From the NCBI GenBank assembly GCA_039812545.1, contig JBDIAR010000132.1, positions 1 through 9,753 of the forward strand: a stretch of DNA of 9,753 nt, written 5' to 3'. The DNA is from JBDIAR01 sp039812545 (lineage in GTDB: Bacteria > Actinomycetota > Actinomycetes > Actinomycetales > Dermatophilaceae). Positions 1 to 6,309 of the stretch are shown here, piece by piece; the stretch's first letter is position 1, and every line of letters starts with the position of its first letter. Under the pieces are notes generated by a model. It was not told the DNA's origin and did not search any database. It saw only the letters and a list, made by a program, of their open reading frames with translations. The translations under genes and the position numbers were made by a program.

Positions 1-27
1 TGCGCGGTATGCGGTTTGCGGCTCGCA

Positions 28-46
28 GTCCGCGGGCTCAGCGGAC
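28..46 (-). terminator. weak stem-loop at the DUF3710 stop codon
   Basis: GTCCGC (28-33) and GCGGAC (41-46) form a perfect 6-bp stem with a 7-nt loop that contains the DUF3710 stop codon. No T-run follows it in the minus direction. It could help end the dut-DUF3710 transcript, but short GC-rich inverted repeats are common at this base composition, and the window ends before any downstream gene can be seen. Confidence 0.2.
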
Positions 47-826
47 CTCGGTGATCTCCGGTCCGCGTTCGAACGGGTTCAGGTCGTCGGTGCTCTTGGC
101 GGCCGGGGTGGCGGCGGCCGCATCGGCCGTCGCCGGCTCGTCGGCGAGTTCCTCGACACCGGCCGGCAAGGTGAGCGGCAGGACCTCGCGCGGGGCCATC
201 GGTTCGGACCCGCGGTCGACCACGCACGAGGCGATCAGGGCGTCGACCTCGGGGGCCGCATCGGGATCGACGGCGCCGAGTCCGTTGATGCTGGCCCGCA
301 GGAACCACCGAGGTCCGTCGATGCCGACGAAGCGGACCGGCGCCATCACGGTGGACCCGCCCGGACCGGGGGCCGGCAGGAGGGCGCGCAACTCGGTGCC
401 GAACGGCCCCTGCACCAGCTCGTGGGAGCCGCCCGCCTCGGCCACCTTCCCGGCGATCTCGGCGCGGATTTCGGGCCACATGCCCAAAGTCCGCGGCGCG
501 GCATACACATTGAGTTGGATCGCGGTCTGCCCGAGCAGGGCGCCGACACCGACGATCTGCTGGGTTTCCTCGTTGACCTCGAGCTGCAACTGCAGGCCGG
601 GCTCGCCCTTGATCCACAACGCGCCCAGGTTGACATAGGCATCGTGGTCGGTGACGTCGGCGGGGTCGGTCAATCCCGCGAAGGGCTGGAATGACCGGCT
701 CGCCTCGACGGTCTCGACGTCCTCAAGCTCGGTGTCGCCGGACGGGTTCGCCCCGACCTCGTCTTCGGGGCCGGGGGCCGGGTCGGGGGTGGAATCGGTG
801 CCCTTGCCCCTGCGAAAGAGTGCCAC
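38..826 (-). CDS. DUF3710 family protein, function unknown
   Basis: This 262-residue protein matches the actinobacterial DUF3710 family. A charged, proline-rich N-terminus (residues 1-45) precedes the conserved core (about 45-225), which includes RSFQPFAGLTDPADV (44-58), a WIKGEPGLQLQLEV strand region (71-84), QTAIQLNVYAAPR (100-112) and a WFLRASINGLGAVDP stretch (174-188). The C-terminal tail is Ala-rich and acidic. No signal peptide or membrane segment is visible, so it is probably cytoplasmic. The start is a GTG at 824-826, supported by AAGG eight bases upstream inside the sequence that carries the dut stop. The gap from dut is only 11 bp, so the two are almost certainly co-transcribed and may be translationally coupled. 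The dut-DUF3710 pairing is also known from mycobacteria (Rv2697c/Rv2696c by recollection). The biochemical role is unknown, and I infer none beyond a possible link to nucleotide metabolism through its neighbour. Confidence 0.9.
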   Translation of the reverse strand: MALFRRGKGTDSTPDPAPGPEDEVGANPSGDTELEDVETVEASRSFQPFAGLTDPADVTDHDAYVNLGALWIKGEPGLQLQLEVNEETQQIVGVGALLGQTAIQLNVYAAPRTLGMWPEIRAEIAGKVAEAGGSHELVQGPFGTELRALLPAPGPGGSTVMAPVRFVGIDGPRWFLRASINGLGAVDPDAAPEVDALIASCVVDRGSEPMAPREVLPLTLPAGVEELADEPATADAAAATPAAKSTDDLNPFERGPEITEVR

Positions 827-837
827 GTCGTCGTCCT

Positions 838-1311
838 TCAGTCGCGCTGGTGAGTCTCGTGGTGGTCAGAGCCGGCGAACCCGCCGCTTCGGCCGTGCCC
901 AGTGTCGCCCCGATCGCTGGCCGGAAGCGAATCGACCTCGGCAAACTCGACCGTACACACCTGTTGGACGACGAGTTGGGCGATCCGGTCGCCGCGGCGG
1001 ACCTCGAAGGCCTGGGCGGGGTCGAGGTTGACCAGGTTGACCATGATTTCGCCGCGGTACCCCGAGTCGATGGTGCCGGGGGCGTTGACGATGGTGATGC
1101 CGTGCCGATGGGCCAGTCCGGAGCGGGGATGCGTGAAGGCGGCGTACCCGAGCGGCAGCGCGATCGCGACACCGGTCGGGACGAGCGCGCGGTGACCGGG
1201 CGCCAGCGTGACCGGGGTCGCGGCATACAGGTCGAGTCCGGCGTCGCCGTCTCGAGCGTATGCCGGGACCGGCAGTTCCGGGTCGAGCCGACGCAGGAGC
1301 ACCTCGGTCAC
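838..1311 (-). CDS. dut: deoxyuridine 5'-triphosphate nucleotidohydrolase (dUTPase)
   Basis: Trimeric-type dUTPase hydrolyses dUTP to dUMP and pyrophosphate, keeping uracil out of DNA and feeding dTMP synthesis. With the start chosen here (GTG at 1309-1311; 157 aa) all five family motifs are present: motif I DAGLDLYA (24-31), II HPRSGLA (61-67), III with GTIDSGYRGEI (79-89), including the catalytic Asp and substrate Tyr, IV RRGDRIAQLVV (105-115), and V RGDTGHGRSGG (134-144), the glycine-rich arm that closes over the nucleotide. The start is uncertain. The frame stays open to 1455, with candidates at 1374 (ATG, 5 bp after the DUF4193 stop, no Shine-Dalgarno) and 1347 (GTG, inside a hairpin). 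I prefer 1311 because AGGTG lies six bases upstream, the length matches mycobacterial Dut (about 154 aa), and it lies beyond the inverted repeat at 1336-1360. It sits between DUF4193 and DUF3710 in one direction. Confidence 0.93.
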   Translation of the reverse strand: MTEVLLRRLDPELPVPAYARDGDAGLDLYAATPVTLAPGHRALVPTGVAIALPLGYAAFTHPRSGLAHRHGITIVNAPGTIDSGYRGEIMVNLVNLDPAQAFEVRRGDRIAQLVVQQVCTVEFAEVDSLPASDRGDTGHGRSGGFAGSDHHETHQRD

Positions 1312-1335
1312 GGCCGGCACCTGCGCGCACGACGA

Positions 1336-1360
1336 AGGGTCGGTCACGAGGACCGACCCT
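1336..1360 (-). promoter_or_regulatory. perfect 10-bp inverted repeat between DUF4193 and dut
   Basis: AGGGTCGGTC (1336-1345) is followed by the 5-nt spacer ACGAG and then GACCGACCCT (1351-1360), an exact reverse complement. In minus-strand RNA this is a very stable stem-loop about 20 nt after the DUF4193 stop and 24 nt before the preferred dut start. No U-tract follows, so it could be a non-canonical terminator or processing site, a translation-control hairpin, or a protein-binding site. If dut starts at 1347 or 1374 instead, the hairpin would cover the start region. It is the strongest inverted repeat I found in the window. Confidence 0.5.
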
Positions 1361-1379
1361 ACCGGAGCGCGCATACCGG

Positions 1380-1676
1380 TCAGGCGCACTCCTTGCAGAT
1401 CATGTCGCCGCCCTTCTCGACCGCGAGCTGGCTGCGGTGATGGACGAGGAAACAACGAGCGCAGGTGAATTCGTCGGCTTGGCGCGGGATCACGCGAACG
1501 GAGAGCTCCTCACCGGACAGATCGGCACCGGGCAACTCGAAGCCCTCGGCTTGGTCGGCCTCGTCGATGTCGACGGCTCCGGAACTCTTGTCGACACGAC
1601 GGGATTTGAGTTCCTCGATCGAGTCCTCGGAGAGGTCCTCGTCAGTCTTGCGTGGTGCGTCGTAGTCGGTCGCCAT
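1380..1676 (-). CDS. DUF4193 small zinc-ribbon protein
   Basis: This 98-residue acidic protein belongs to the DUF4193 family (the Rv2699c type), and I recall the mycobacterial protein as near-identical over long stretches. An acidic, probably helical N-terminal half (MATDYDAP; DLSEDSIEELKSRR, 14-27) leads to the family signature FELPGADLSGEELSVRV (46-62). A four-cysteine knuckle follows: C72-x2-C75 and C94-x2-C97 (CARC, CKEC), 18 residues apart, which should bind Zn. The function is not established; the size and zinc ribbon suggest a nucleic-acid or RNA-polymerase partner, which is inference only. The ATG at 1674-1676 is preferred because MATDYDAP is the conserved family N-terminus and AGGAG lies upstream, though with a long 11-nt spacer made largely of a C7 run. 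In Streptomyces and mycobacteria a divergent DUF3093 membrane protein sits between this gene and dut; here there is no room for it. Confidence 0.93.
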   Translation of the reverse strand: MATDYDAPRKTDEDLSEDSIEELKSRRVDKSSGAVDIDEADQAEGFELPGADLSGEELSVRVIPRQADEFTCARCFLVHHRSQLAVEKGGDMICKECA

Positions 1677-1692
1677 GGTTGGGGGGGCTCCT
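1677..1692 (-). promoter_or_regulatory. ribosome-binding site of DUF4193 with a C7 spacer
   Basis: AGGAG (complement of 1688-1692) is separated from the ATG at 1676 by 11 bases, of which seven are an unbroken C run (G on the plus strand, 1681-1687). The spacer is longer than the usual 5-9 nt. Slippage of the run would change the spacing without touching the protein. Confidence 0.5.
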
Positions 1693-1762
1693 CGTTGGGT
1701 GCGGCGTTCGTGCTGGTGAAGTCGGGATGATGTCGTGGTCGTGCAGGAGCACTCAACGCGCA

Positions 1763-1790
1763 AGTCTGCGGATTTGTGCCCACTAGTCAA
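1763..1790 (-). promoter_or_regulatory. putative promoter of the DUF4193-dut-DUF3710 unit
   Basis: On the minus strand TTGACT (1790-1785) matches the -35 consensus well. After 16 bases comes CAGACT (1768-1763), which fits only the A-second, T-last pattern of an actinobacterial -10. A start near 1756 would give a leader of about 80 nt before the ATG at 1676. A second -10-like hexamer, TAATCT, lies further upstream near 1830 but lacks a matching -35. The rest of this 191-bp gap shows nothing else I can name. Confidence 0.35.
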
Positions 1791-1793
1791 GCC

Positions 1794-1814
1794 CCGGTTT
1801 GCGTGCTGAACCGG
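1794..1814 (-). terminator. stem-loop downstream of hemH
   Basis: CCGGTT (1794-1799) and AACCGG (1809-1814) form a perfect 6-bp stem with a 9-nt loop, 54-74 bp past the hemH stop and just before the TTGACT -35-like box. No U-tract follows. It is a possible hemH transcript end, separating hemH from the DUF4193 unit; the evidence is only its position and symmetry. Confidence 0.25.
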
Positions 1815-1867
1815 CGCGGCGCTGGCAGATTACTCGGTCCCGGCCGTTGGCGCTCGTCGAGGATCGC

Positions 1868-2947
1868 CTAACGTCCGTTTGGAGGTGCTTTGTCCGGTTC
1901 CGGGGTCCCGAGGCAGCAGGTCGCCGGGCAGTCGATCGGGGCGGAGGCCTGCAGACTCACCCGTTCGAGGAGAGCGTCTACCAGGTCCGACACGAAGGCC
2001 GGGTCCACCCCGAGGGTCGGGGTGCGGACCAGGCGAAGCCCGCGGTCCGCGGCTGTCTGCGCGGCTTGGGTGTCGAGGTCGTACACCACTTCCATGTGGT
2101 CGCTCACAAAGCCGATGGGGATGAGCACGACCGCCTGCGTGCTCGGTGGCAGCGCGGCGATCGCCTCGTTGACGTCGGGTTCCAGCCAGGGTTGGCCCGG
2201 TCGACCGGAGCGCGAACAGAACACCAGCTCCGGCTCCACCACCGGGCCACCCGCGGCCGCGATGGCGCGGGCGGTGTCGGCCGCCACCCGCCGATGCTCC
2301 GTGACGTAGGCGTGGCCCGGGCCGGTGCCGCTGGCGGCGGCCATGTCGGTCGGTATCGAATGAGTGACGAAAAGCACACGGACGGCGTCGGCGGCGAGCC
2401 CCGCGAGTGGACGCATCGCGGCCGCCGCCAGTTCGCCCATCCGGCGCGCGAAAACGGGGCGGACGGCATACGGGCGGACGACCTGGAAACGAAACGGTTC
2501 GGTTGTCGCGACCCGGTCGGCGACCTCGGCGAGATGCTCGCGGTAGGAGCGGCAGGAGGCATACCCGGAGTAGGCACTGGTCAGCAGGACGAGGATTCGG
2601 CGCCATCCGCGGCGGTCCGCCTCGGCGAGTACGTCGGCGGTGAACGGTGCGGCGTGTCGATTCGACCAGAGCAGGGGGGTGTCGATCCCCCGGCCGTCCA
2701 GTTCGACCCGCAACGCGGCCAGCAGCGCCCGGTTGTTGTCGTTGATCGGGCTGCGGCCGCCTCGTTCGTAGTAGTGCCGGCCCACCTCGCGCAGGCGCGA
2801 TTCCGGTATGCCTTTGCCGCCGGTGACCGAGGTCAGGAACGGCAGGACGTCCTCGGCTCGCTCCGGGCCGCCGAACGAGAGCAGCAGGACGGCGTCGACG
2901 TCGGCCAACGGAGTGCGAACGGCGGATCGGGGGTCGCTGGTCACCAT
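1868..2947 (-). CDS. hemH: ferrochelatase (actinobacterial, coproporphyrin-type)
   Basis: Ferrochelatase inserts Fe2+ into the porphyrin at the end of haem synthesis. In Actinobacteria the physiological substrate is thought to be coproporphyrin III, so cpfC is an equivalent name. The 359-residue product shows the family landmarks: LLLSFGGPE (21-29), SPINDNNRALL (66-76), SAYSGYASCRSY (124-135), the catalytic histidine in THSIPTDMA (H196), CSRSGRPGQPWLEPD (244-258) and IPIGFVSDHMEVVYDLD (276-292) with acidic E286. C132 and a C-terminal cluster C340, C344, C345 resemble the four ligands of the [2Fe-2S] cluster described for the Mycobacterium enzyme. The frame stays open far upstream, but the ATG at 2945-2947 (or the adjacent GTG at 2942-2944, better spaced from GAGG) is where similarity begins. 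It is transcribed away from sepH. No membrane segment is seen; the enzyme is probably cytosolic or peripheral. Confidence 0.95.
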   Translation of the reverse strand: MVTSDPRSAVRTPLADVDAVLLLSFGGPERAEDVLPFLTSVTGGKGIPESRLREVGRHYYERGGRSPINDNNRALLAALRVELDGRGIDTPLLWSNRHAAPFTADVLAEADRRGWRRILVLLTSAYSGYASCRSYREHLAEVADRVATTEPFRFQVVRPYAVRPVFARRMGELAAAAMRPLAGLAADAVRVLFVTHSIPTDMAAASGTGPGHAYVTEHRRVAADTARAIAAAGGPVVEPELVFCSRSGRPGQPWLEPDVNEAIAALPPSTQAVVLIPIGFVSDHMEVVYDLDTQAAQTAADRGLRLVRTPTLGVDPAFVSDLVDALLERVSLQASAPIDCPATCCLGTPEPDKAPPNGR

Positions 2948-3062
2948 GGCCTCAGCATCCCAGCCGGAAGGTGGTCGGCATACGACCGGGCAGCGGCGTG
3001 GTCGCGCCCTGGGACGTGCCGCAATGACTAGAGTCATCGCAGATCGACGAGGAGTGTGACCG
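2948..3062. promoter_or_regulatory. divergent hemH/sepH promoter region
   Basis: This 115-bp gap lies between two genes transcribed away from each other, so it must hold both promoters unless one is leaderless. On the sepH side, ATGACT (3024-3029) and AGTCAT (3032-3037) form a 6-bp palindrome around AG; the TAGAGT within it (3029-3034) could serve as a -10, but I see no good -35. GAGGAG ends eight bases before the sepH ATG and is a strong ribosome-binding site. On the hemH side GAGG lies next to the start. One GGCATAC motif copy (2977-2983) lies here, the only one clearly outside any gene. Confidence 0.45.
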
Positions 3063-4397
3063 ATGGAGGAACTGCGGCTGGTCGGCGTCCACGAGGACGG
3101 CGAGCACCTTCTGCTCTCGACACCGGATGGCCGACGGTTCCGGCTGCCGCTGACCGACCAACTCGTGCAGGCGGCGCGTATGCCGCGGCGACCGAAGGTC
3201 GGCGAGCGCTCGGTGGAGATCCCCGAGGATGTCCGCCCCCGCGATATCCAGGCCATGGTCCGCGCCGGCATGACGGCCGCCGAGGTGGCCGAACGCTCCG
3301 GGTGGCAGCTCGACAAGGTCCGCCGGTTCGAGGCGCCGGTGCTCGCCGAACGAGACCACGTCGCCGCCCTGGCCCGGGCCACCCGGTTGCGCCCGCGCGG
3401 TGGATCCGGAGGTGGCCCCACGCTGGCCGCCCGGGTGTTGGAACGGCTGACCCAGCGCGGCGTCGAGACCGACGACGTCGTCTGGGACTCGTGGCGCTCC
3501 CACGAGGGTCACTGGGCCGTGGTGTTGACCTTCGCGGCCGGCGGCCGCCAGCGCCAGGCGACGTGGGCCTTCGACCCCTCGACCAGCCAGGTGCATCCGG
3601 CCGACGACGAGGCTCGCTGGCTGAGCGAGGACGAACGGTCCGGGCTGACCGGGCCGCTGCCCACGACGCCGGCGGAGTCCGTGGACCCCGCGGTCGGGGA
3701 TGTCGCGACCCGGGCGCCGGGTCGGGCGCCTGCGCCGACCCCGACCTCCGAATCCGTGATCGGCGTACCCGGCGACACGGTGTACGACATCGAGGCCGAC
3801 GAACGCGAAGGACGCCGACACGGTTCGGTGGATCTGATGGCCGCCGTCCGGGAGCGCACGGGGGTCAGGGCCCGGGGCCGTGCCGGTCGGCGTCGAGCGG
3901 ACGCGCCCGTCCAGGCGCCGGCTCCCGCGGGCGAACCCGAGTTGCCGCTGGAGAACCTGCCGGCCGCAGTCACCGCGCCGGTTCCCACCTTCGTGCCCGA
4001 CCCGGAGCCTCCCGTCGAGGTGACCGAAACGGCGGAGGTCGCGTCGAGGGGTCCGGTTGCCGACGAAGACCCGGCCCCGCAAGATGCTCCGGGAGATGCT
4101 CCGGAAGGTGCTCCCGGAGCCGCTCGGGAACGGGCCCCCGACCCGCTCGAGGAGTCGCCGCACGGCATACCGGACGCACCGGCGGAACCCATCCCGACAG
4201 CGGCCACGGACGCCACCACCGCCGAGGCCGAGGCCGCGGACCCGGACGTCAAAGAGGCCATCGGCGCACGGCGTCGGCGGCGCACCGGGCGGGCCAGCGT
4301 GCCGAGCTGGGACGACATCATGTTCGGCGCGAAAAGGGAGGAGGAGTCTCACCCGAGGGGCGCCGGGCCGGGTCCAAGCAGGGACGAGCAGGCCTGA
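3063..4397 (+). CDS. sepH: cell division protein SepH (DUF3071)
   Basis: SepH is an actinobacterial cell-division factor that binds FtsZ and promotes its assembly (shown in Streptomyces and Mycobacterium). The 444-residue product has the conserved N-terminal domain: the MEELRLVGVHEDGEHLLL opening (1-18), a helix-turn-helix-like segment PRDIQAMVRAGMTAAEVAERSG (59-80) followed by WQLDKVRRFEAPVLAERDH, and a second part with WRSHEGHWAVVLTF (144-157) and ATWAFDP (166-172). Residues about 200-410 are Pro/Ala/Glu-rich, probably a disordered linker, with a four-residue DAPG-type repeat. The C-terminal SVPSWDDIMFG (412-422), preceded by a basic RRRRR stretch, is the conserved tail. It is longer than the roughly 340-residue Streptomyces protein, mostly in the linker. 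ATG at 3063 has GGAG eight bases upstream. It is the only plus-strand gene: divergent from hemH and convergent with tdk (19-bp gap). Confidence 0.93.
   Translation: MEELRLVGVHEDGEHLLLSTPDGRRFRLPLTDQLVQAARMPRRPKVGERSVEIPEDVRPRDIQAMVRAGMTAAEVAERSGWQLDKVRRFEAPVLAERDHVAALARATRLRPRGGSGGGPTLAARVLERLTQRGVETDDVVWDSWRSHEGHWAVVLTFAAGGRQRQATWAFDPSTSQVHPADDEARWLSEDERSGLTGPLPTTPAESVDPAVGDVATRAPGRAPAPTPTSESVIGVPGDTVYDIEADEREGRRHGSVDLMAAVRERTGVRARGRAGRRRADAPVQAPAPAGEPELPLENLPAAVTAPVPTFVPDPEPPVEVTETAEVASRGPVADEDPAPQDAPGDAPEGAPGAARERAPDPLEESPHGIPDAPAEPIPTAATDATTAEAEAADPDVKEAIGARRRRRTGRASVPSWDDIMFGAKREEESHPRGAGPGPSRDEQA
4083..4130 (+). repeat. degenerate 12-bp tandem repeat in the sepH linker
   Basis: There are four consecutive 12-bp units: GATGCTCCGGGA (4083-4094), GATGCTCCGGAA, GGTGCTCCCGGA and a more diverged GCCGCTCGGGAA ending at 4130. 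They encode DAPG, DAPE, GAPG and AARE within the disordered linker. The first two differ at one base, suggesting recent slippage expansion, and copy number may vary between strains without harming the folded ends of SepH. Confidence 0.6.
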
Positions 4398-4416
4398 GGG
4401 AGCAGGTTCCAGGGAC

Positions 4417-4436
4417 TCAGCCCGGCGGCGGGCTGA
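4417..4436 (+). terminator. hairpin 20 bp after the sepH stop, overlapping the tdk 3' end
   Basis: TCAGCCCG (4417-4424) and CGGGCTGA (4429-4436) are perfect 8-bp arms around a GCGG loop. The element sits between the convergent genes sepH and tdk and includes the tdk stop codon. There is no T-run on either side, so it would be a U-tract-less terminator of the kind proposed for GC-rich actinobacteria. Part of the symmetry follows from the Pro-Pro-Pro-Gly coding at the tdk C-terminus, so it may be incidental. Confidence 0.35.
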
Positions 4437-5127
4437 CCTCGACGTCGAACGGCAGCACCTCCGGCGACAGCGCGGCCGCCGCGGCCGCATGCGCGGTCAT
4501 CCGGCGCATATAGTGCCGACGGCACAGGACCTCGTATTCGACGGTGAGCCCGGCAGCGCCCGCCGGGTCCGCCCCCCGCGCGACGTCCCCCGTGACGTCG
4601 CCCACCACGACCTGTTCCCCTTCGGTGACCATCACGCCGTCGACGACGCGGGCGTTGGTCGTCGCGCGGCGGCCGCACCAACACAGCGCCTGGACCTGCA
4701 GGACCTCGACCCGGTCCGCGAGTTCGATGAGCCGTTTGCTCCCGGGGAACAGCTCGGTCCGGAAGTCCGAGGTGATGCCGAACGCGAACACGTCGATGTC
4801 CATCTCGTCGACGATCCGGGCGAGCTGTTCCACCTGGGCCGCCGTGTAGAACTGCGCCTCGTCGCAGATCAGGTAGTCGACCCGACCGCCCTCGGTCTGC
4901 ACCTCGACGAGGACGTCCCAGAAATCCATCTCCGCCCTGACCTCACGGGCCCCGACCTGAAGGCCCAGCCGGGACGACAGCACCCCGCCGCCGGCGCGGT
5001 CGTGGCAGGTGAACGTCAGTCCGCGGCGCCCGCGACGGCGATGGTTGTAGTCCATCTGCAACGCCAAGGTGGACTTGCCGCAGTCCATCGTCCCGGAGAA
5101 GAACGCGAGGTCGGCCACGTCGGGCAA
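4417..5127 (-). CDS. tdk: thymidine kinase (type II, TK1-like)
   Basis: Thymidine kinase phosphorylates thymidine (and deoxyuridine) to the monophosphate with ATP in the dTTP salvage route. The 236-residue protein carries the P-loop SGTMDCGKST (11-20), the Walker B/catalytic segment ICDEAQFY (87-94; E90 is the likely base), the substrate lasso region, and zinc ligands in LCWCGRRATTNAR (C149, C151) and LCRRH (C202, H205). The one-residue spacing in CWC differs from the usual CxxC of enterobacterial TK but I recall it in actinobacterial homologues. The C-terminal tail, with an Ala run and PFDVEVSPPPG, is longer than the minimal enzyme. The start is weakly defined: TTG at 5125-5127 gives MPDVADLAFFSG, while a GTG at 5116-5118 gives MADLAFFSG with AGAG nine bases upstream. 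It follows the phosphodiesterase by 27 bp and ends 19 bp from the sepH stop, tail to tail. Confidence 0.94.
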   Translation of the reverse strand: MPDVADLAFFSGTMDCGKSTLALQMDYNHRRRGRRGLTFTCHDRAGGGVLSSRLGLQVGAREVRAEMDFWDVLVEVQTEGGRVDYLICDEAQFYTAAQVEQLARIVDEMDIDVFAFGITSDFRTELFPGSKRLIELADRVEVLQVQALCWCGRRATTNARVVDGVMVTEGEQVVVGDVTGDVARGADPAGAAGLTVEYEVLCRRHYMRRMTAHAAAAAALSPEVLPFDVEVSPPPG

Positions 5128-5154
5128 CTCTAGCCGCCGCCGAATGGGCGCCGA

Positions 5155-6291
5155 TCAGTTCGCGGGGATGGTGAGCAGGGGTATGCCGGTCTCCGCCGGG
5201 GTGACCGACCCGTGCCACCCGATCAGCGACACGTACTGGGCCCGTTGGGTGCTCGAGTCGACAACCGCGAGCCCGGGCGGCAGGATCGCGAACAGGTCGC
5301 CCAGTCGCGGCAGCACCTCGGGCCGGACCGCTCCGAACCACCCCGCGGCCACGAGTTCCTCGCGGGTCGCCAGCCACGCCCCCGGACCGAGGCGAGCGGC
5401 CCAGGTGTCCCGGACATCGGCCAGCGCCCCCGGTTCGACGTGCAGTTGGATGCTGCGGGGTTCGCCGGCGACGTGCCGGACGCCGACGCGCAGGTCGGGT
5501 TCGTATGCCAGGTCGATCCGGTCCGCATGCGGGACGTCGACCATGCCGTGGTCGGCCGTCACGTGGATCGACGTCCCCGGAGGCACGATGGCGGCCAGCA
5601 TCTGCAGCGCACCGTCGACGGCGGTCAACTCCTCGCCCCACTGCCACGACTGGCAGCCGTGGACGTGCCCGGTCTTGTCCAGGTCCCCCCAGTACAGGTA
5701 GACCAGTCCCCGGTCGCTTTCCCGCAACGCCGACGCCGCGACGACACAGCGCTCTTCGAGGGTCCGGGCGGCCACGAACCGGCCCCCGCGCAGGGCGGCG
5801 TTCGTCAAACCCGAACCGTCGAAGAACCCCGGTCCGATCCGGGTCACCGGTATGCCGGCCGCCGTCACCTTCTCGAACACCGTCGGGTGGGGTTGCCACA
5901 ACACCGGGTCCGGGCCGTCCTGCCAACTCAACTCGTTGAGCACCCGGTCGGTCTGCGGATCGAGGACCTCGAACCCGGCCAGGCCGTGCGCCCCGGGCGG
6001 CAACCCGGTCCCGAAGGTGCCCATCGAGGTCGCCGTGGTCGGCGGGAACCCGGCGTGCAGCCGTCGCCCCTCCCCCAGCAGCGACCGCAGAAAGGGCGCG
6101 TGTCCGCTCCGCGAGGTCAGCAGGTCGTAACCCAAGCCGTCGACGAGCACGACGACGGCGCGCCGCACCGGCGCGAGCCCCAGGAGCCGGCCCCCGCCCT
6201 CGACCCCGAGGGCGGCCGCGACGGACGGCAGGACCGAGGCGAGCGTGTCCCCCGACCAATCCGGCGGCCGCTCAGCCGACAAGGGGGTCAC
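5155..6291 (-). CDS. alkaline phosphatase superfamily phosphodiesterase / nucleotide pyrophosphatase-like
   Basis: This 378-residue protein is of the type I phosphodiesterase/nucleotide pyrophosphatase branch of the alkaline phosphatase superfamily, normally a two-metal hydrolase of phosphodiester or pyrophosphate bonds. The metal-site residues can be followed: D51 in VVVLVDGLGYD (47-56), the nucleophile T85 or T86 in GFPPTTATSMGTFGTG (81-96), D205 and H209 in YWGDLDKTGHVHG (200-212), D247 and H248 in TADHGMVDVP (245-254), and H360 in GWHGSV (358-363). All expected ligands look intact, so it should be active; the substrate cannot be read from sequence. There is no signal peptide, so it is unusual in being apparently cytoplasmic. 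The start is a GTG at 6289-6291 with GGGGA about seven bases upstream. It lies 18 bp after DUF5998 and 27 bp before tdk, and the tdk link suggests, without proving, a nucleotide substrate. Confidence 0.9.
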   Translation of the reverse strand: MTPLSAERPPDWSGDTLASVLPSVAAALGVEGGGRLLGLAPVRRAVVVLVDGLGYDLLTSRSGHAPFLRSLLGEGRRLHAGFPPTTATSMGTFGTGLPPGAHGLAGFEVLDPQTDRVLNELSWQDGPDPVLWQPHPTVFEKVTAAGIPVTRIGPGFFDGSGLTNAALRGGRFVAARTLEERCVVAASALRESDRGLVYLYWGDLDKTGHVHGCQSWQWGEELTAVDGALQMLAAIVPPGTSIHVTADHGMVDVPHADRIDLAYEPDLRVGVRHVAGEPRSIQLHVEPGALADVRDTWAARLGPGAWLATREELVAAGWFGAVRPEVLPRLGDLFAILPPGLAVVDSSTQRAQYVSLIGWHGSVTPAETGIPLLTIPAN

Positions 6292-6309
6292 CGCCGGTCC
6301 CCGGTCCCG

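Noticed and set aside
1808..1840. GC-rich imperfect inverted repeat (CCGGCG...CGCTGG) after hemH
   Set aside because: It has a mismatch in the stem and no following T-run; the neighbouring perfect 6-bp stem at 1794-1814 is a better candidate.
1799..3031. Plus-strand frame of 410 codons opposite hemH
   Set aside because: Antisense to an intact ferrochelatase with all catalytic motifs; no independent evidence of coding.
3056..4513. Plus-strand frame of 485 codons overlapping sepH
   Set aside because: It is out of frame with SepH, whose domains and C-terminal motif are clear; the alternative product is Arg/Gly/Pro-rich noise.
4943..6259. Minus-strand frame of 438 codons overlapping tdk and the phosphodiesterase
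   Set aside because: Different frame from two genes with complete active-site motifs; composition is typical of a GC-rich shadow.
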